In this document: one piece after another, positions 57,228 through 64,000 of the stretch
Layout: every line of letters starts with the position of its first letter
Position numbering within the stretch: position 1 is the stretch's first letter
Assembly: GCF_021568795.1 (NCBI RefSeq)
Contig: NZ_JAKGUE010000002.1
Location: 124,001 to 188,000 of the forward strand
Direction: 5' to 3'
Origin: Dethiosulfovibrio faecalis
GTDB lineage: Bacteria; Synergistota; Synergistia; Synergistales; Dethiosulfovibrionaceae
Length of the DNA stretch: 64,000 nucleotides
Translations under genes and position numbers: made by a program
The notes under the pieces: generated by a model
Databases searched by the model: none
What the model saw: the letters and a program-made list of their open reading frames with translations, nothing else
Told to the model about the DNA's origin: nothing

Positions 57228-58583
57228 GTGAGTTCGTCTATATACGATAGAGTTCCGCCTCAGAACCTGGAGGCCGAGAGGGCTGTCATAGGCTCCTGTC
57301 TGATGGATAAAGACGTCCTCATCCAGATATCGGAGATACTGTCCCCTGAGGACTTCAGGGACAAAAATTATCAGGTCGCGTTCGACGTTTTGACCGACAT
57401 GGTTCATCAAGATCGTCCGGTGGACTCTCTGACCTTTCTCGAGGAGCTCTCCCGCAGAGGGTTGTCCGAAAGTCTGGGAGGGCAAGCCTTCATCGTGGCG
57501 GTCATGGACAGCGTCCCCACAGCTGCCAACGCCGAATATCATGCCAGGATAGTCAGAGATAAGGCGGTGCTTCGCCGCCTCATCTCTACCGGTACGTCCA
57601 TAGCCAGGATGGGATATTCGGAGGACCGAGAGATCGATGAGCTTCTGGAGGAGGCGGAGAGGGCTATCTTCGAGGTCTCTCGTCACAGGAACGAGTCCAA
57701 CTTCAAGAAGGTCGCAGATGTCATAGGTCCGACCTTCCATCAGATAGAGGAGCAGTTCTATCGTTCCGAACAGACGGTAACGGGGGTCATGACCGGATTC
57801 GACGACCTTGACCGACTAACCGGCGGTCTTCAGCCCGGGAGTCTCAATATCCTGGCGGCCAGGCCCTCCATGGGGAAGACCGCTCTGGCCCTCAACCTGG
57901 CCAGAAACGTGGCGGTCAAGTCCAATCTGCCCGTCCTCGTGTTCAGTCTCGAGATGGGAGCAGATCAGTTGGTTCAGAGGCTGCTGGGGTCGGAGGCGCG
58001 GGTAAACATACAGGACCTGAGGACGGGCAATTTCGCCAGGGAGGACTGGGAGAAGCTGACCACCGCCGCAGGTCGCCTGACCAAGGCCCCGATGTATATA
58101 GATGACAGCTCCATGCTCACCACCACGGAGATGAGGGCCAGATGCCGCCGTTTCAAGGCTCAACATGCGTCTTTGGGACTTATAGTGGTGGACTATCTCC
58201 AGTTGATGAGTATGTCCAGGAAAATAGAGAGCAAACAACAGGAAGTGGCGGAGATCTCCAGAGGGCTGAAGGCCATCGCCAGGGAGCTGGAGGTTCCGGT
58301 GTTGTCCCTCTCGCAGCTTTCCAGGGCCGTTGAGAGCAGAAACGACAAACGCCCACAGCTCTCGGACCTGCGGGACAGCGGAGCCATAGAGCAGGACGCT
58401 GACTTGGTGGCGCTCCTCTACAGGGAAGCCTATTACGCCAAGGATGTTCCCCAGGACCAACAGGACGACAGCGCCATACTGGATATAGCTAAGCATCGTA
58501 ACGGACCTACCGGGGTGGTCCATTTGATGTTTATGAAGCAACATACTCGTTTCGAGAGCAAGAGTTCCATCGACGGATTCTAG
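57228..58583 (+). CDS. dnaB: Replicative DNA helicase DnaB
   Basis: The hexameric fork helicase. The 451-residue protein has the N-terminal DnaB domain (PQNLEAERAVIGSCLMDKDV), the RecA-like ATPase with Walker A ARPSMGKTALALN, Walker B LIVVDYLQLM and the arginine-finger region SRAVESRNDKRPQLSDLRDSG cut to its core SDLRDSGAIEQDAD. The GTG start is 4 bases after rplI. Confidence 0.97.
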   Translation: MSSSIYDRVPPQNLEAERAVIGSCLMDKDVLIQISEILSPEDFRDKNYQVAFDVLTDMVHQDRPVDSLTFLEELSRRGLSESLGGQAFIVAVMDSVPTAANAEYHARIVRDKAVLRRLISTGTSIARMGYSEDREIDELLEEAERAIFEVSRHRNESNFKKVADVIGPTFHQIEEQFYRSEQTVTGVMTGFDDLDRLTGGLQPGSLNILAARPSMGKTALALNLARNVAVKSNLPVLVFSLEMGADQLVQRLLGSEARVNIQDLRTGNFAREDWEKLTTAAGRLTKAPMYIDDSSMLTTTEMRARCRRFKAQHASLGLIVVDYLQLMSMSRKIESKQQEVAEISRGLKAIARELEVPVLSLSQLSRAVESRNDKRPQLSDLRDSGAIEQDADLVALLYREAYYAKDVPQDQQDDSAILDIAKHRNGPTGVVHLMFMKQHTRFESKSSIDGF

Positions 58584-58595
58584 GAGGCGATTGTC

Positions 58596-59540
58596 TTGAA
58601 AGACAGCAGACTGGCGGAGATAGAGCTATCCCGTATTCGTACCAACCCTTATCAGCCGAGAAAACACTTCGACGAGGATGATATCCTGGAGTTGGCCGAA
58701 TCCATAGGCGAGGTCGGTCTGATACAGCCATTGGTGGTAAGACCCAGCGGCGAATTTTTCGAGTTGATAGCGGGAGAGCGGCGACTTCGGGCCTGCCACG
58801 TGGCGGGAATTGAGGCCGTCTCCGCTATAGTTCTGGAAGTGGACTCGGCGGACCAGCAGATAATGGCGCTCGTCGAGAACATACACAGAAAGGACCTTTC
58901 CTCCATCGAAGAGGCCGGTAGCCTGAAGGATATATTGGATAGAACCGGGTGGGGACAGTCAGAACTTGCCAGGAGGCTTGGCAGGTCACAGGCATCGGTG
59001 GCCAACAAACTCAGGCTTTTGAAATTGGAGGATCCGGTTCAGAAAATGGTGTTGGAGGGGCTGCTGGGAGAGCGTTCTGCAAGGGCCCTTCTCCGTCTAC
59101 CTCCTGCGCTTCAGATAGCCGCGTCCAAAAAAGTCGTCGAGCGGGAGTTGACCTCGAAGGAGGTCGAGGAACTGGTAAACGATCTCAAGGAAGGCAAACC
59201 CCTCGATCCCAAGATGTCTTTAAGTGACGAGCCCCATGTGGAGGTCGAAATCGGAGATGTCGGGGAAGTCCTTCTCGAAACTATTGACGAGACCGATGAA
59301 GGTAGGTTGGACGAGGACTCTATCCGTCGTCGAAACGCGAAAAGAGACGCTCTGTCCTTCAATGGACCGGAAGGTCCGACGGGAGAGTTGCTACACCAAT
59401 TGGCGGATCTCGTAGAGAAACAGAGAAAAAAGGGGATTCCCGTCATATGGAAGGTTAGAGAGCTGGCTCAGAGCGAGCTGGTGGTGGAGATAATCGTCGA
59501 CCTTAAAAAACAGCTTCTCATGGAGGACGAAGAGATATGA
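58596..59540 (+). CDS. ParB/Noc-family DNA-binding protein
   Basis: A ParB-type CTP-binding clamp. The TTG start has TAGGAGGCG about 8 bases upstream. The 314-residue protein has the N-terminal CTP-binding motifs NPYQPRKHF, LIAGERRLRA and ENIHRKDLSSIEEA, and a central helix-turn-helix for a parS-like site (QSELARRLGRSQASVANKLR). About residues 195-314 form an acidic linker and a C-terminal domain unlike the usual short ParB dimerisation tail. No parA lies beside it, so it may be a second ParB or a Noc-type protein rather than the chromosome partition ParB; location next to dnaB is notable. Confidence 0.88.
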   Translation: MKDSRLAEIELSRIRTNPYQPRKHFDEDDILELAESIGEVGLIQPLVVRPSGEFFELIAGERRLRACHVAGIEAVSAIVLEVDSADQQIMALVENIHRKDLSSIEEAGSLKDILDRTGWGQSELARRLGRSQASVANKLRLLKLEDPVQKMVLEGLLGERSARALLRLPPALQIAASKKVVERELTSKEVEELVNDLKEGKPLDPKMSLSDEPHVEVEIGDVGEVLLETIDETDEGRLDEDSIRRRNAKRDALSFNGPEGPTGELLHQLADLVEKQRKKGIPVIWKVRELAQSELVVEIIVDLKKQLLMEDEEI

Positions 59541-61297
59541 TGGAACGATCCAAAGCCCTAGACGGACTTTTTCTGGTCTCCGCCGCCATTTCGTTGGCGT
59601 TGCCCAACTTGGTATACTCGGGGGTTTTCTTCTTCCAGACCCTTCACATAATGAAGTGGACCGTCGCGTTGGTCCCGGTGGCGACCATGGCCATACTGAC
59701 CGGAATAGTGGTGGCCTGGCGAGGATCAGAGAGGACCGGGTTCAAGGTGGACCTCTTCGGCTGGATATGGTTTGCCCTTTTGGTCTACGTGACGGTTCAG
59801 CCCATATGGGCTCCGATAAAATCGGTGCCGACCTTTTATCGAGAGTGGTTTTTCTTCGCATCCCTTTGGGGATTCTACGTTCTCTGTCTCAACCTGTTCA
59901 GGGAGAACTGGCTCAGACCGATTCTTTGGCTGGCCTCCTTGAACGGTGCGATAAACGTTTTCTTCGCAGAGTTTCAGGTCGCCAATAACGTAAACATATT
60001 CGCCCCTCTTAAACTGATACTTCCGACCCCGGGAAACTACATCGGCAACACAGGACAGCAGAACATGCTTGGGCTTTGGCTAGCGATAACGTCTTTAGGC
60101 TCGATATTCCTGTATCTTTGTCACGGTGTCAGGAATACCAGAGGGTCAGGACGCTTTTTTGCCGTAACCAATCTGATGTTGTTGCCCGTATTGTTGTGGG
60201 GCTTGTGGAACAGTACCAGTCGATCGGCCATTCTGTCTCTTCTGGTTGGACTAGCCGTCCTGGCTTTAATGATAGCGATAGGTAGGGATAGAGCCAGACT
60301 TCGAAGGTTGGGTTTTTCCGTCGTTTTAATAGCGGTAGTTTTAGGAGCTTCGATTTTATTGAACCAAGGGCGCTCCGGGTCTCTGATATCTAAAGGACTG
60401 GACCTGGTAAAAAATGCCGACACATTAGGGGGAAGGGACGGCATATGGAAAACCTCGTGGGCCATGGCCATGGGGGAGCCCATAAAGGGGATGGGATTAG
60501 GACAGTATAAATGGAACTATCTCGATGCCCAAAAGAAGGCTTTCTCTCTTTATCCCGATATGAAATGGCAATACACTAACTGGGCCCATAACGAATATCT
60601 CCAATGGTATTGTGAGTCCGGTTTGTTGGGATTTATAGTTCTTATAGGTTTAGCCGTCTGGTGGCTTTTTTCCTTTTTTGTGTATCTAAAAAGGCATAAG
60701 GGAGCTGCTTTCCCTAATGCGGTTTTGTGGAGCGCCGCGTTCCTTTTCCTCATCTGGTTCGATGCTCTGTGGACGAGGCCCTTCCACAGAATAGAGAACT
60801 CCCTATGGATGCCTTTGGCCTTTGCCTTGGCTAACAGAGAGATATTTGTCGAGATGGGGCTTTACAGGGCTCGTTTTCTCGGTAACTCCAGAGGATATCG
60901 GGTGGTAGGGATAATAATGGCTTCCGTTTCCCTGTGGGGATTGGTATATCTCGGACAAGGCTTAGCAGGGGACGTCACGATTCGCAGAGCCGTTTACAGT
61001 AGAACCGCTCCGGTACAGAGAGGGCTGATGGAAAAAGCCCATGGCGCTTTGATGGTAAGGGATATTGCCGAACGTCAGCTGGCCTATCACTACATAGCTT
61101 ATGGAGAAGCTGCTAAGGATCCGGAAGCCCTGGCCAAGGGGTTAAACATGCTCTTAACTGCTTTTAGGCAGCAACCTACGGCAGAGGATCTCAGACGTCT
61201 CTTGGACTGGTCCGGGAAACTCAAGAAACAGGAACTGTTGAAATATCTAGTAACCTATCTCAAGCCGGGAACCTATCGGATAGAGCAGAGAAAATGA
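59537..61297 (+). CDS. O-antigen ligase (Wzy_C)-family membrane protein
   Basis: A 586-residue polytopic membrane protein starting 4 bases inside the parB end. About 12 helices are visible, with the large periplasmic loop and the Wzy_C-type motif WNSTSRSAILSLLVGL and AHNEYLQWYCESGLLGF (conserved His and Glu). This superfamily joins lipid-linked glycans to lipid A-core (WaaL), to each other (Wzy), or to pilin and other proteins (PglL/TfpO). The final about 110 residues are a soluble TPR-like tail. Immediately downstream are type II secretion pseudopilin genes overlapping by 4 bases, which favours protein O-glycosylation of a secretion or pilus part, but the substrate is inferred. Confidence 0.85.
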   Translation: MMERSKALDGLFLVSAAISLALPNLVYSGVFFFQTLHIMKWTVALVPVATMAILTGIVVAWRGSERTGFKVDLFGWIWFALLVYVTVQPIWAPIKSVPTFYREWFFFASLWGFYVLCLNLFRENWLRPILWLASLNGAINVFFAEFQVANNVNIFAPLKLILPTPGNYIGNTGQQNMLGLWLAITSLGSIFLYLCHGVRNTRGSGRFFAVTNLMLLPVLLWGLWNSTSRSAILSLLVGLAVLALMIAIGRDRARLRRLGFSVVLIAVVLGASILLNQGRSGSLISKGLDLVKNADTLGGRDGIWKTSWAMAMGEPIKGMGLGQYKWNYLDAQKKAFSLYPDMKWQYTNWAHNEYLQWYCESGLLGFIVLIGLAVWWLFSFFVYLKRHKGAAFPNAVLWSAAFLFLIWFDALWTRPFHRIENSLWMPLAFALANREIFVEMGLYRARFLGNSRGYRVVGIIMASVSLWGLVYLGQGLAGDVTIRRAVYSRTAPVQRGLMEKAHGALMVRDIAERQLAYHYIAYGEAAKDPEALAKGLNMLLTAFRQQPTAEDLRRLLDWSGKLKKQELLKYLVTYLKPGTYRIEQRK

Positions 61298-61896
61298 GGC
61301 GTGGAGGGTTCACACTTGTTGAAATACTGGTCGTTATCGCACTCATTGGGGTAATGGCAACCTGTGCGATTGCTCCAATGACTCATATGGTAAAAAATAT
61401 CAGAGATGCTAGATCTTATTTTGGAGATCTTGCCGCCATTGAGGATGCACTGGAACTGATTCAGCGAGATATAGGAAACGTGCTGGTGGTTCCACGAAAA
61501 AACTATATGGCTATACGTAAGCACGATCTTTTTGGCGATAGTGCCGACGACGTTCTGGCGATCGCATCGGGAAGCGTCATACGAACCACGATGGCTCCCG
61601 GTGTCGTAGTCTATAAATTGCTTAGAGAAGATTCCCTCGGAATGGACAGGGTTATTCCCGGTCTTTACCGCTGGATATTTCCCGTAAAAGGCATAGAGGA
61701 TCTGGATTTAAAGTCGAGTTTCCCTCCAGAAAAGGCGGCCCTGGTCTTGCCTTACGTAAGCTCATTTCGGGTTGAGGTTTATGTCGGAAAATCTTGGATA
61801 GGAGATTATTCCGGAGCACAGCCGCCTGCGGCTAGAATAACCCTAAAACGAGGAGAGACGGTTTATGGTTCGACCGAATGGTTTCCTGCATTTTGA
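61294..61896 (+). CDS. Type II secretion pseudopilin, GspJ-like
   Basis: A 200-residue prepilin-like protein. The N-terminus RRGG-FTLVEILVVIALIGV contains the prepilin peptidase site (Gly before Phe, Glu at +5) and the hydrophobic assembly helix. The rest is a beta-rich minor-pseudopilin head. Its position just before a GspK-like gene, in the order J-K-L, suggests GspJ, a minor pseudopilin at the tip of the type II pseudopilus. Sequence alone would only support 'minor pseudopilin'. It overlaps gspK by 32 bases. Confidence 0.8.
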   Translation: MRRGGFTLVEILVVIALIGVMATCAIAPMTHMVKNIRDARSYFGDLAAIEDALELIQRDIGNVLVVPRKNYMAIRKHDLFGDSADDVLAIASGSVIRTTMAPGVVVYKLLREDSLGMDRVIPGLYRWIFPVKGIEDLDLKSSFPPEKAALVLPYVSSFRVEVYVGKSWIGDYSGAQPPAARITLKRGETVYGSTEWFPAF

Positions 61897-62788
61897 AGTT
61901 CGTCGACGTAGGGGGTTTATCCTCGTCTCTGTTCTGTTGGTCTCTCTCTTTTTGGTCTCTTCCGCTGTGGGATATGGCTGGTTTGTCAGAAGTCAAGTTA
62001 AGAGGATCGACCGGAGAAAGTTCGATATCGAGAGCAAGGGAATTGCCTTGCTTGCAGTTAAAAATGTGGTGAGAGGGCTTGCCTCGGATAAAAGCAGCTA
62101 CGACAGCGAGCATGAGGTATGGTTCAAAGATCAATTGATCCCCCTGGGAGATAAGTTTTTGGTGTCGGTTAAAATAACTCCCCTTAATGACAAGCTCCCT
62201 CTTAGACACCTATTCCTCCCCGATGGGGTAACCGTAAGAGGGGAAATCTCCGAGCCTTGGAACGAGGTTTGGAAGATAATCGATTTACCGAATTTAGCCG
62301 CTCCCGCTCTGGATTTTATCGATAAGGACAGAGCCCCCAGGATCGGCGGTTATGAGAAAGCCTTTTTCCCTAATACTCTTCCCGGTGATGTAGGTGCCTT
62401 CTATCTTCTGCCTGGAGTTTCTTTATCTAAGATAATCGGAACTAGAGAGAGTCTCGGTTTGAACGATTTGTTGACGTTGTGGTGTGGTCCTAAGATAAAC
62501 GTAAATACCGCTTCGGCGGAGGTTCTCTCTCTTTTGGATAAGATAGACGATGTTACAGCGAAAGAAATAGTCGCCCTGAGAAGGGAAAAACCCTTTAAAA
62601 ATATAGTTCGAGTGGCGGAATTGCCCGTCTTTTCCGGAAGTTTGGGTCCTAAACTGTCCAATATTTTAGGGACTACTAGCGATTATTTTATGATAGAGAT
62701 TGACGTATCCTCTCTTGAGGGCGATAAGGGGAAACATTACAACGTCGTGGTGGATAAAAAATCGGTCCTATCGTGGGAGGAACGGTAA
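61865..62788 (+). CDS. gspK: Type II secretion minor pseudopilin GspK
   Basis: GspK caps the pseudopilus tip. The 307-residue protein starts with RRRRG-FILVSVLLVSLF: a prepilin site with no Glu at +5, which is the hallmark of GspK. The large head includes KINVNTASAEVLSLL and VTAKEIVALRRE, the helix-hairpin-helix-like motif typical of the family. Start ATG 61865 lies inside gspJ (about 10 codons of overlap); no better start with a Shine-Dalgarno was seen. The TAA stop overlaps the next ATG. Confidence 0.88.
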   Translation: MVRPNGFLHFEVRRRRGFILVSVLLVSLFLVSSAVGYGWFVRSQVKRIDRRKFDIESKGIALLAVKNVVRGLASDKSSYDSEHEVWFKDQLIPLGDKFLVSVKITPLNDKLPLRHLFLPDGVTVRGEISEPWNEVWKIIDLPNLAAPALDFIDKDRAPRIGGYEKAFFPNTLPGDVGAFYLLPGVSLSKIIGTRESLGLNDLLTLWCGPKINVNTASAEVLSLLDKIDDVTAKEIVALRREKPFKNIVRVAELPVFSGSLGPKLSNILGTTSDYFMIEIDVSSLEGDKGKHYNVVVDKKSVLSWEER

Positions 62789-63954
62789 TGATGCAGTTCA
62801 GAGAGGTATATATTCGCGATACAAAAGGAGAGGTCTCCTTTCTTGGGGGGTCTGGAGGTGCTAAGCTAAAGAAAGGGAAGCGGCTTATTCTAGTGCCGTA
62901 CAAGGGGCTTTCCGTGCGATCCTTCGATTTTCCCTTCGGTTCCGTTTCTTCCATTAGAGAGGCTATAAAAATACAGTATATTCCCATCTCTGGCGGTAAA
63001 GACGTGGAGATATTCCCCGTGGTGCATGGCAAAGAAGGTCGACGTTTCTTAGGTTCCGCCTTGGTCCTGCCATTCGAGGAGCGGGCATCCGTAGAGGAGG
63101 ATCTCGCCGATATGGGGCGCTCTGTCATATGGGCTCTTCCCTTTGCTTTGGCCGGAGAGATCGATGGAAATGGATCTATTGTATGTATAGATGACGATGG
63201 GATTTCCTCCTCCATATTTATAGAGGGTGTCCCGGTTCTTTACAGATGGCAGCCTAAATCCCGTCGATCTGTGGAGAACGAGATAGATTGGTTAAAAAAC
63301 TATTCCGAGCGGTTTTCCCCTCTCCCCTCCAACTTGACAGTGGTAGATGTCTCTGAAGAAAAGGTTCGTCTTGTAAACGGAGCATCTGAAACTCTATCGA
63401 AGTTTCCTGAGCTTGGACATTATTCTCTTTCAAGAAAGGTATTGGACAGCGCGATAGTATGGGAAAGTTTGATCAAATCTTTGGAGGGCTTTTCCCGTTG
63501 GATGGTGTTGGCTGGCTGTCTTTTTCTCGCAGCGGCTGTTATTCGAGTAGAGGCGGAGAAAAATAAAATCACTCTCATTCAAGAGAAGGCGGAATCCCTC
63601 TACGTAGAGACTTTTGGATCTGGCAGGATAAGAGATCCTCTGAGCCAGGCAAAAGGGAAGCTTTTGGAATTTTCCGAGACCCCCGATTTTGTGAGCATAG
63701 AGAGGGGGCTGAACGTTTTAGCTAGGTCGTGGGAGTCGATCGATAAAGAGAACGAGGATATAGTGCTTGATTCCCTTCGCTATAGTACGGATGGTATGGA
63801 ATTGATAGGAACAGCTCAAGGGGTGTCGTCGGTGCAATCTCTCCAGAAAAGGTTAAAAGAGGAGGGAGATGGATCGGTGCGTCTCGGCGATATACAACAG
63901 ATCCCGGGCGGAGGATTGCGTTATTCTCTAGAGGTGAGGTGGAGTTCCAGATGA
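62788..63954 (+). CDS. Type II secretion protein GspL-like
   Basis: GspL is a bitopic inner-membrane protein tying the secretion ATPase to the membrane platform. I chose ATG 62788, 7 bases after GGGAGG. The 388-residue protein has a large cytoplasmic domain of ASKHA/actin-like appearance (residues 1-235), one membrane helix near residue 240 (MVLAGCLFLAAAVI), a coiled region, and a C-terminal ferredoxin-like domain. Sequence similarity is weak; the call rests on architecture and on its place after gspK and before another small gene that overlaps by 4 bases. PilM/PilN-like fusion is an alternative reading. Confidence 0.7.
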   Translation: MMQFREVYIRDTKGEVSFLGGSGGAKLKKGKRLILVPYKGLSVRSFDFPFGSVSSIREAIKIQYIPISGGKDVEIFPVVHGKEGRRFLGSALVLPFEERASVEEDLADMGRSVIWALPFALAGEIDGNGSIVCIDDDGISSSIFIEGVPVLYRWQPKSRRSVENEIDWLKNYSERFSPLPSNLTVVDVSEEKVRLVNGASETLSKFPELGHYSLSRKVLDSAIVWESLIKSLEGFSRWMVLAGCLFLAAAVIRVEAEKNKITLIQEKAESLYVETFGSGRIRDPLSQAKGKLLEFSETPDFVSIERGLNVLARSWESIDKENEDIVLDSLRYSTDGMELIGTAQGVSSVQSLQKRLKEEGDGSVRLGDIQQIPGGGLRYSLEVRWSSR

Positions 63955-64000
63955 AGATATCTTTGCTGCCTGATATATCGGGTATCTCGAGAGACTCTGT
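63951..64000 (+). CDS. Start of next gene in the secretion cluster (3' truncated by window edge)
   Basis: ATG 63951 overlaps the GspL-like stop by 4 bases and opens 16 codons (KISLLPDISGISRDS) to the window edge. By gene order it would be GspM-like, but too little is visible to identify it. Confidence 0.55.
   Translation, partial: MKISLLPDISGISRDS

Noticed and set aside
1-64000. CRISPR array, insertion sequence, prophage or rRNA
   Set aside because: No regularly spaced direct repeats, transposase, integrase, phage structural gene or rRNA sequence was seen on either strand.

Overview
The window comes from a diderm (two-membrane), anaerobe-like bacterium with moderately high GC, and gene content and order best fit the Synergistota (Dethiosulfovibrio-like). 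That assignment is an inference from remembered gene content, not from a search. LptC/LptD-type LPS-export genes, a flagellin, a type II secretion cluster and a GspK homologue argue for an outer membrane. CsaB with its DUF5693 partner, HrcA/CIRCE and split transketolase genes are features shared with Firmicutes-like lineages. TTG and GTG starts are very common. Most genes are densely packed with 1-30 nt overlaps, so the window reads as a series of long operons.

Layout. 1-5557 (+): the end of pyrG, three unrecognised secreted proteins, then lptC and lptD. 5620-6114 (-): greA, divergent from a long + strand run (6284-18128) of rnj, uppP, maf, DUF5693, csaB, split transketolase, ftsE, ftsX, a LytM-type murein hydrolase and a C-terminal processing protease, i.e. 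an envelope and division block. 18156-20061: purA with its own promoter, then rimI. 20196-26156: a giant flagellin of about 1,943 residues, the most unusual gene here. 26191-27559: a GNAT enzyme resembling AAC(2'), a tRNA-Val(CAC) on the - strand and an orphan gene. 27606-31561: cstA (+), a Kef-type antiporter and a histidine phosphatase (-).

31648-36375: the heat-shock operon hrcA-grpE-dnaK-dnaJ behind a sigma-70 promoter and a CIRCE operator. 36426-41263: prmA, mtaB, and a second, divergent Hsp70 with its own J-domain protein. 41326-42409: HIT protein, rpsU, nrdR. 42467-47178: a complete livJHMGF branched-chain amino acid (or similar) ABC transporter. 47351-54550: pgsA, secA, a DUF3857-like exported protein, argS and an FtsB/DivIC-like protein. 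54530-59540: rpsF-ssb-rpsR, then DUF2232-rplI-dnaB-parB. 59537-64000: an O-antigen-ligase-family membrane protein followed by type II secretion genes (gspJ-, gspK-, gspL-like and the first codons of the next gene).

Several sets work together: LptC/LptD with the preceding secreted proteins at the outer membrane; FtsEX with the LytM hydrolase and protease at the septum; the two separate Hsp70/J systems; and the O-ligase-like protein with the pseudopilins, which suggests glycosylation of a secretion or pilus component. No CRISPR array, insertion sequence, prophage or rRNA is visible. No gene-free stretch exceeds 300 bases; the longest (20062-20324, upstream of flagellin, and 26863-27100) are described below.
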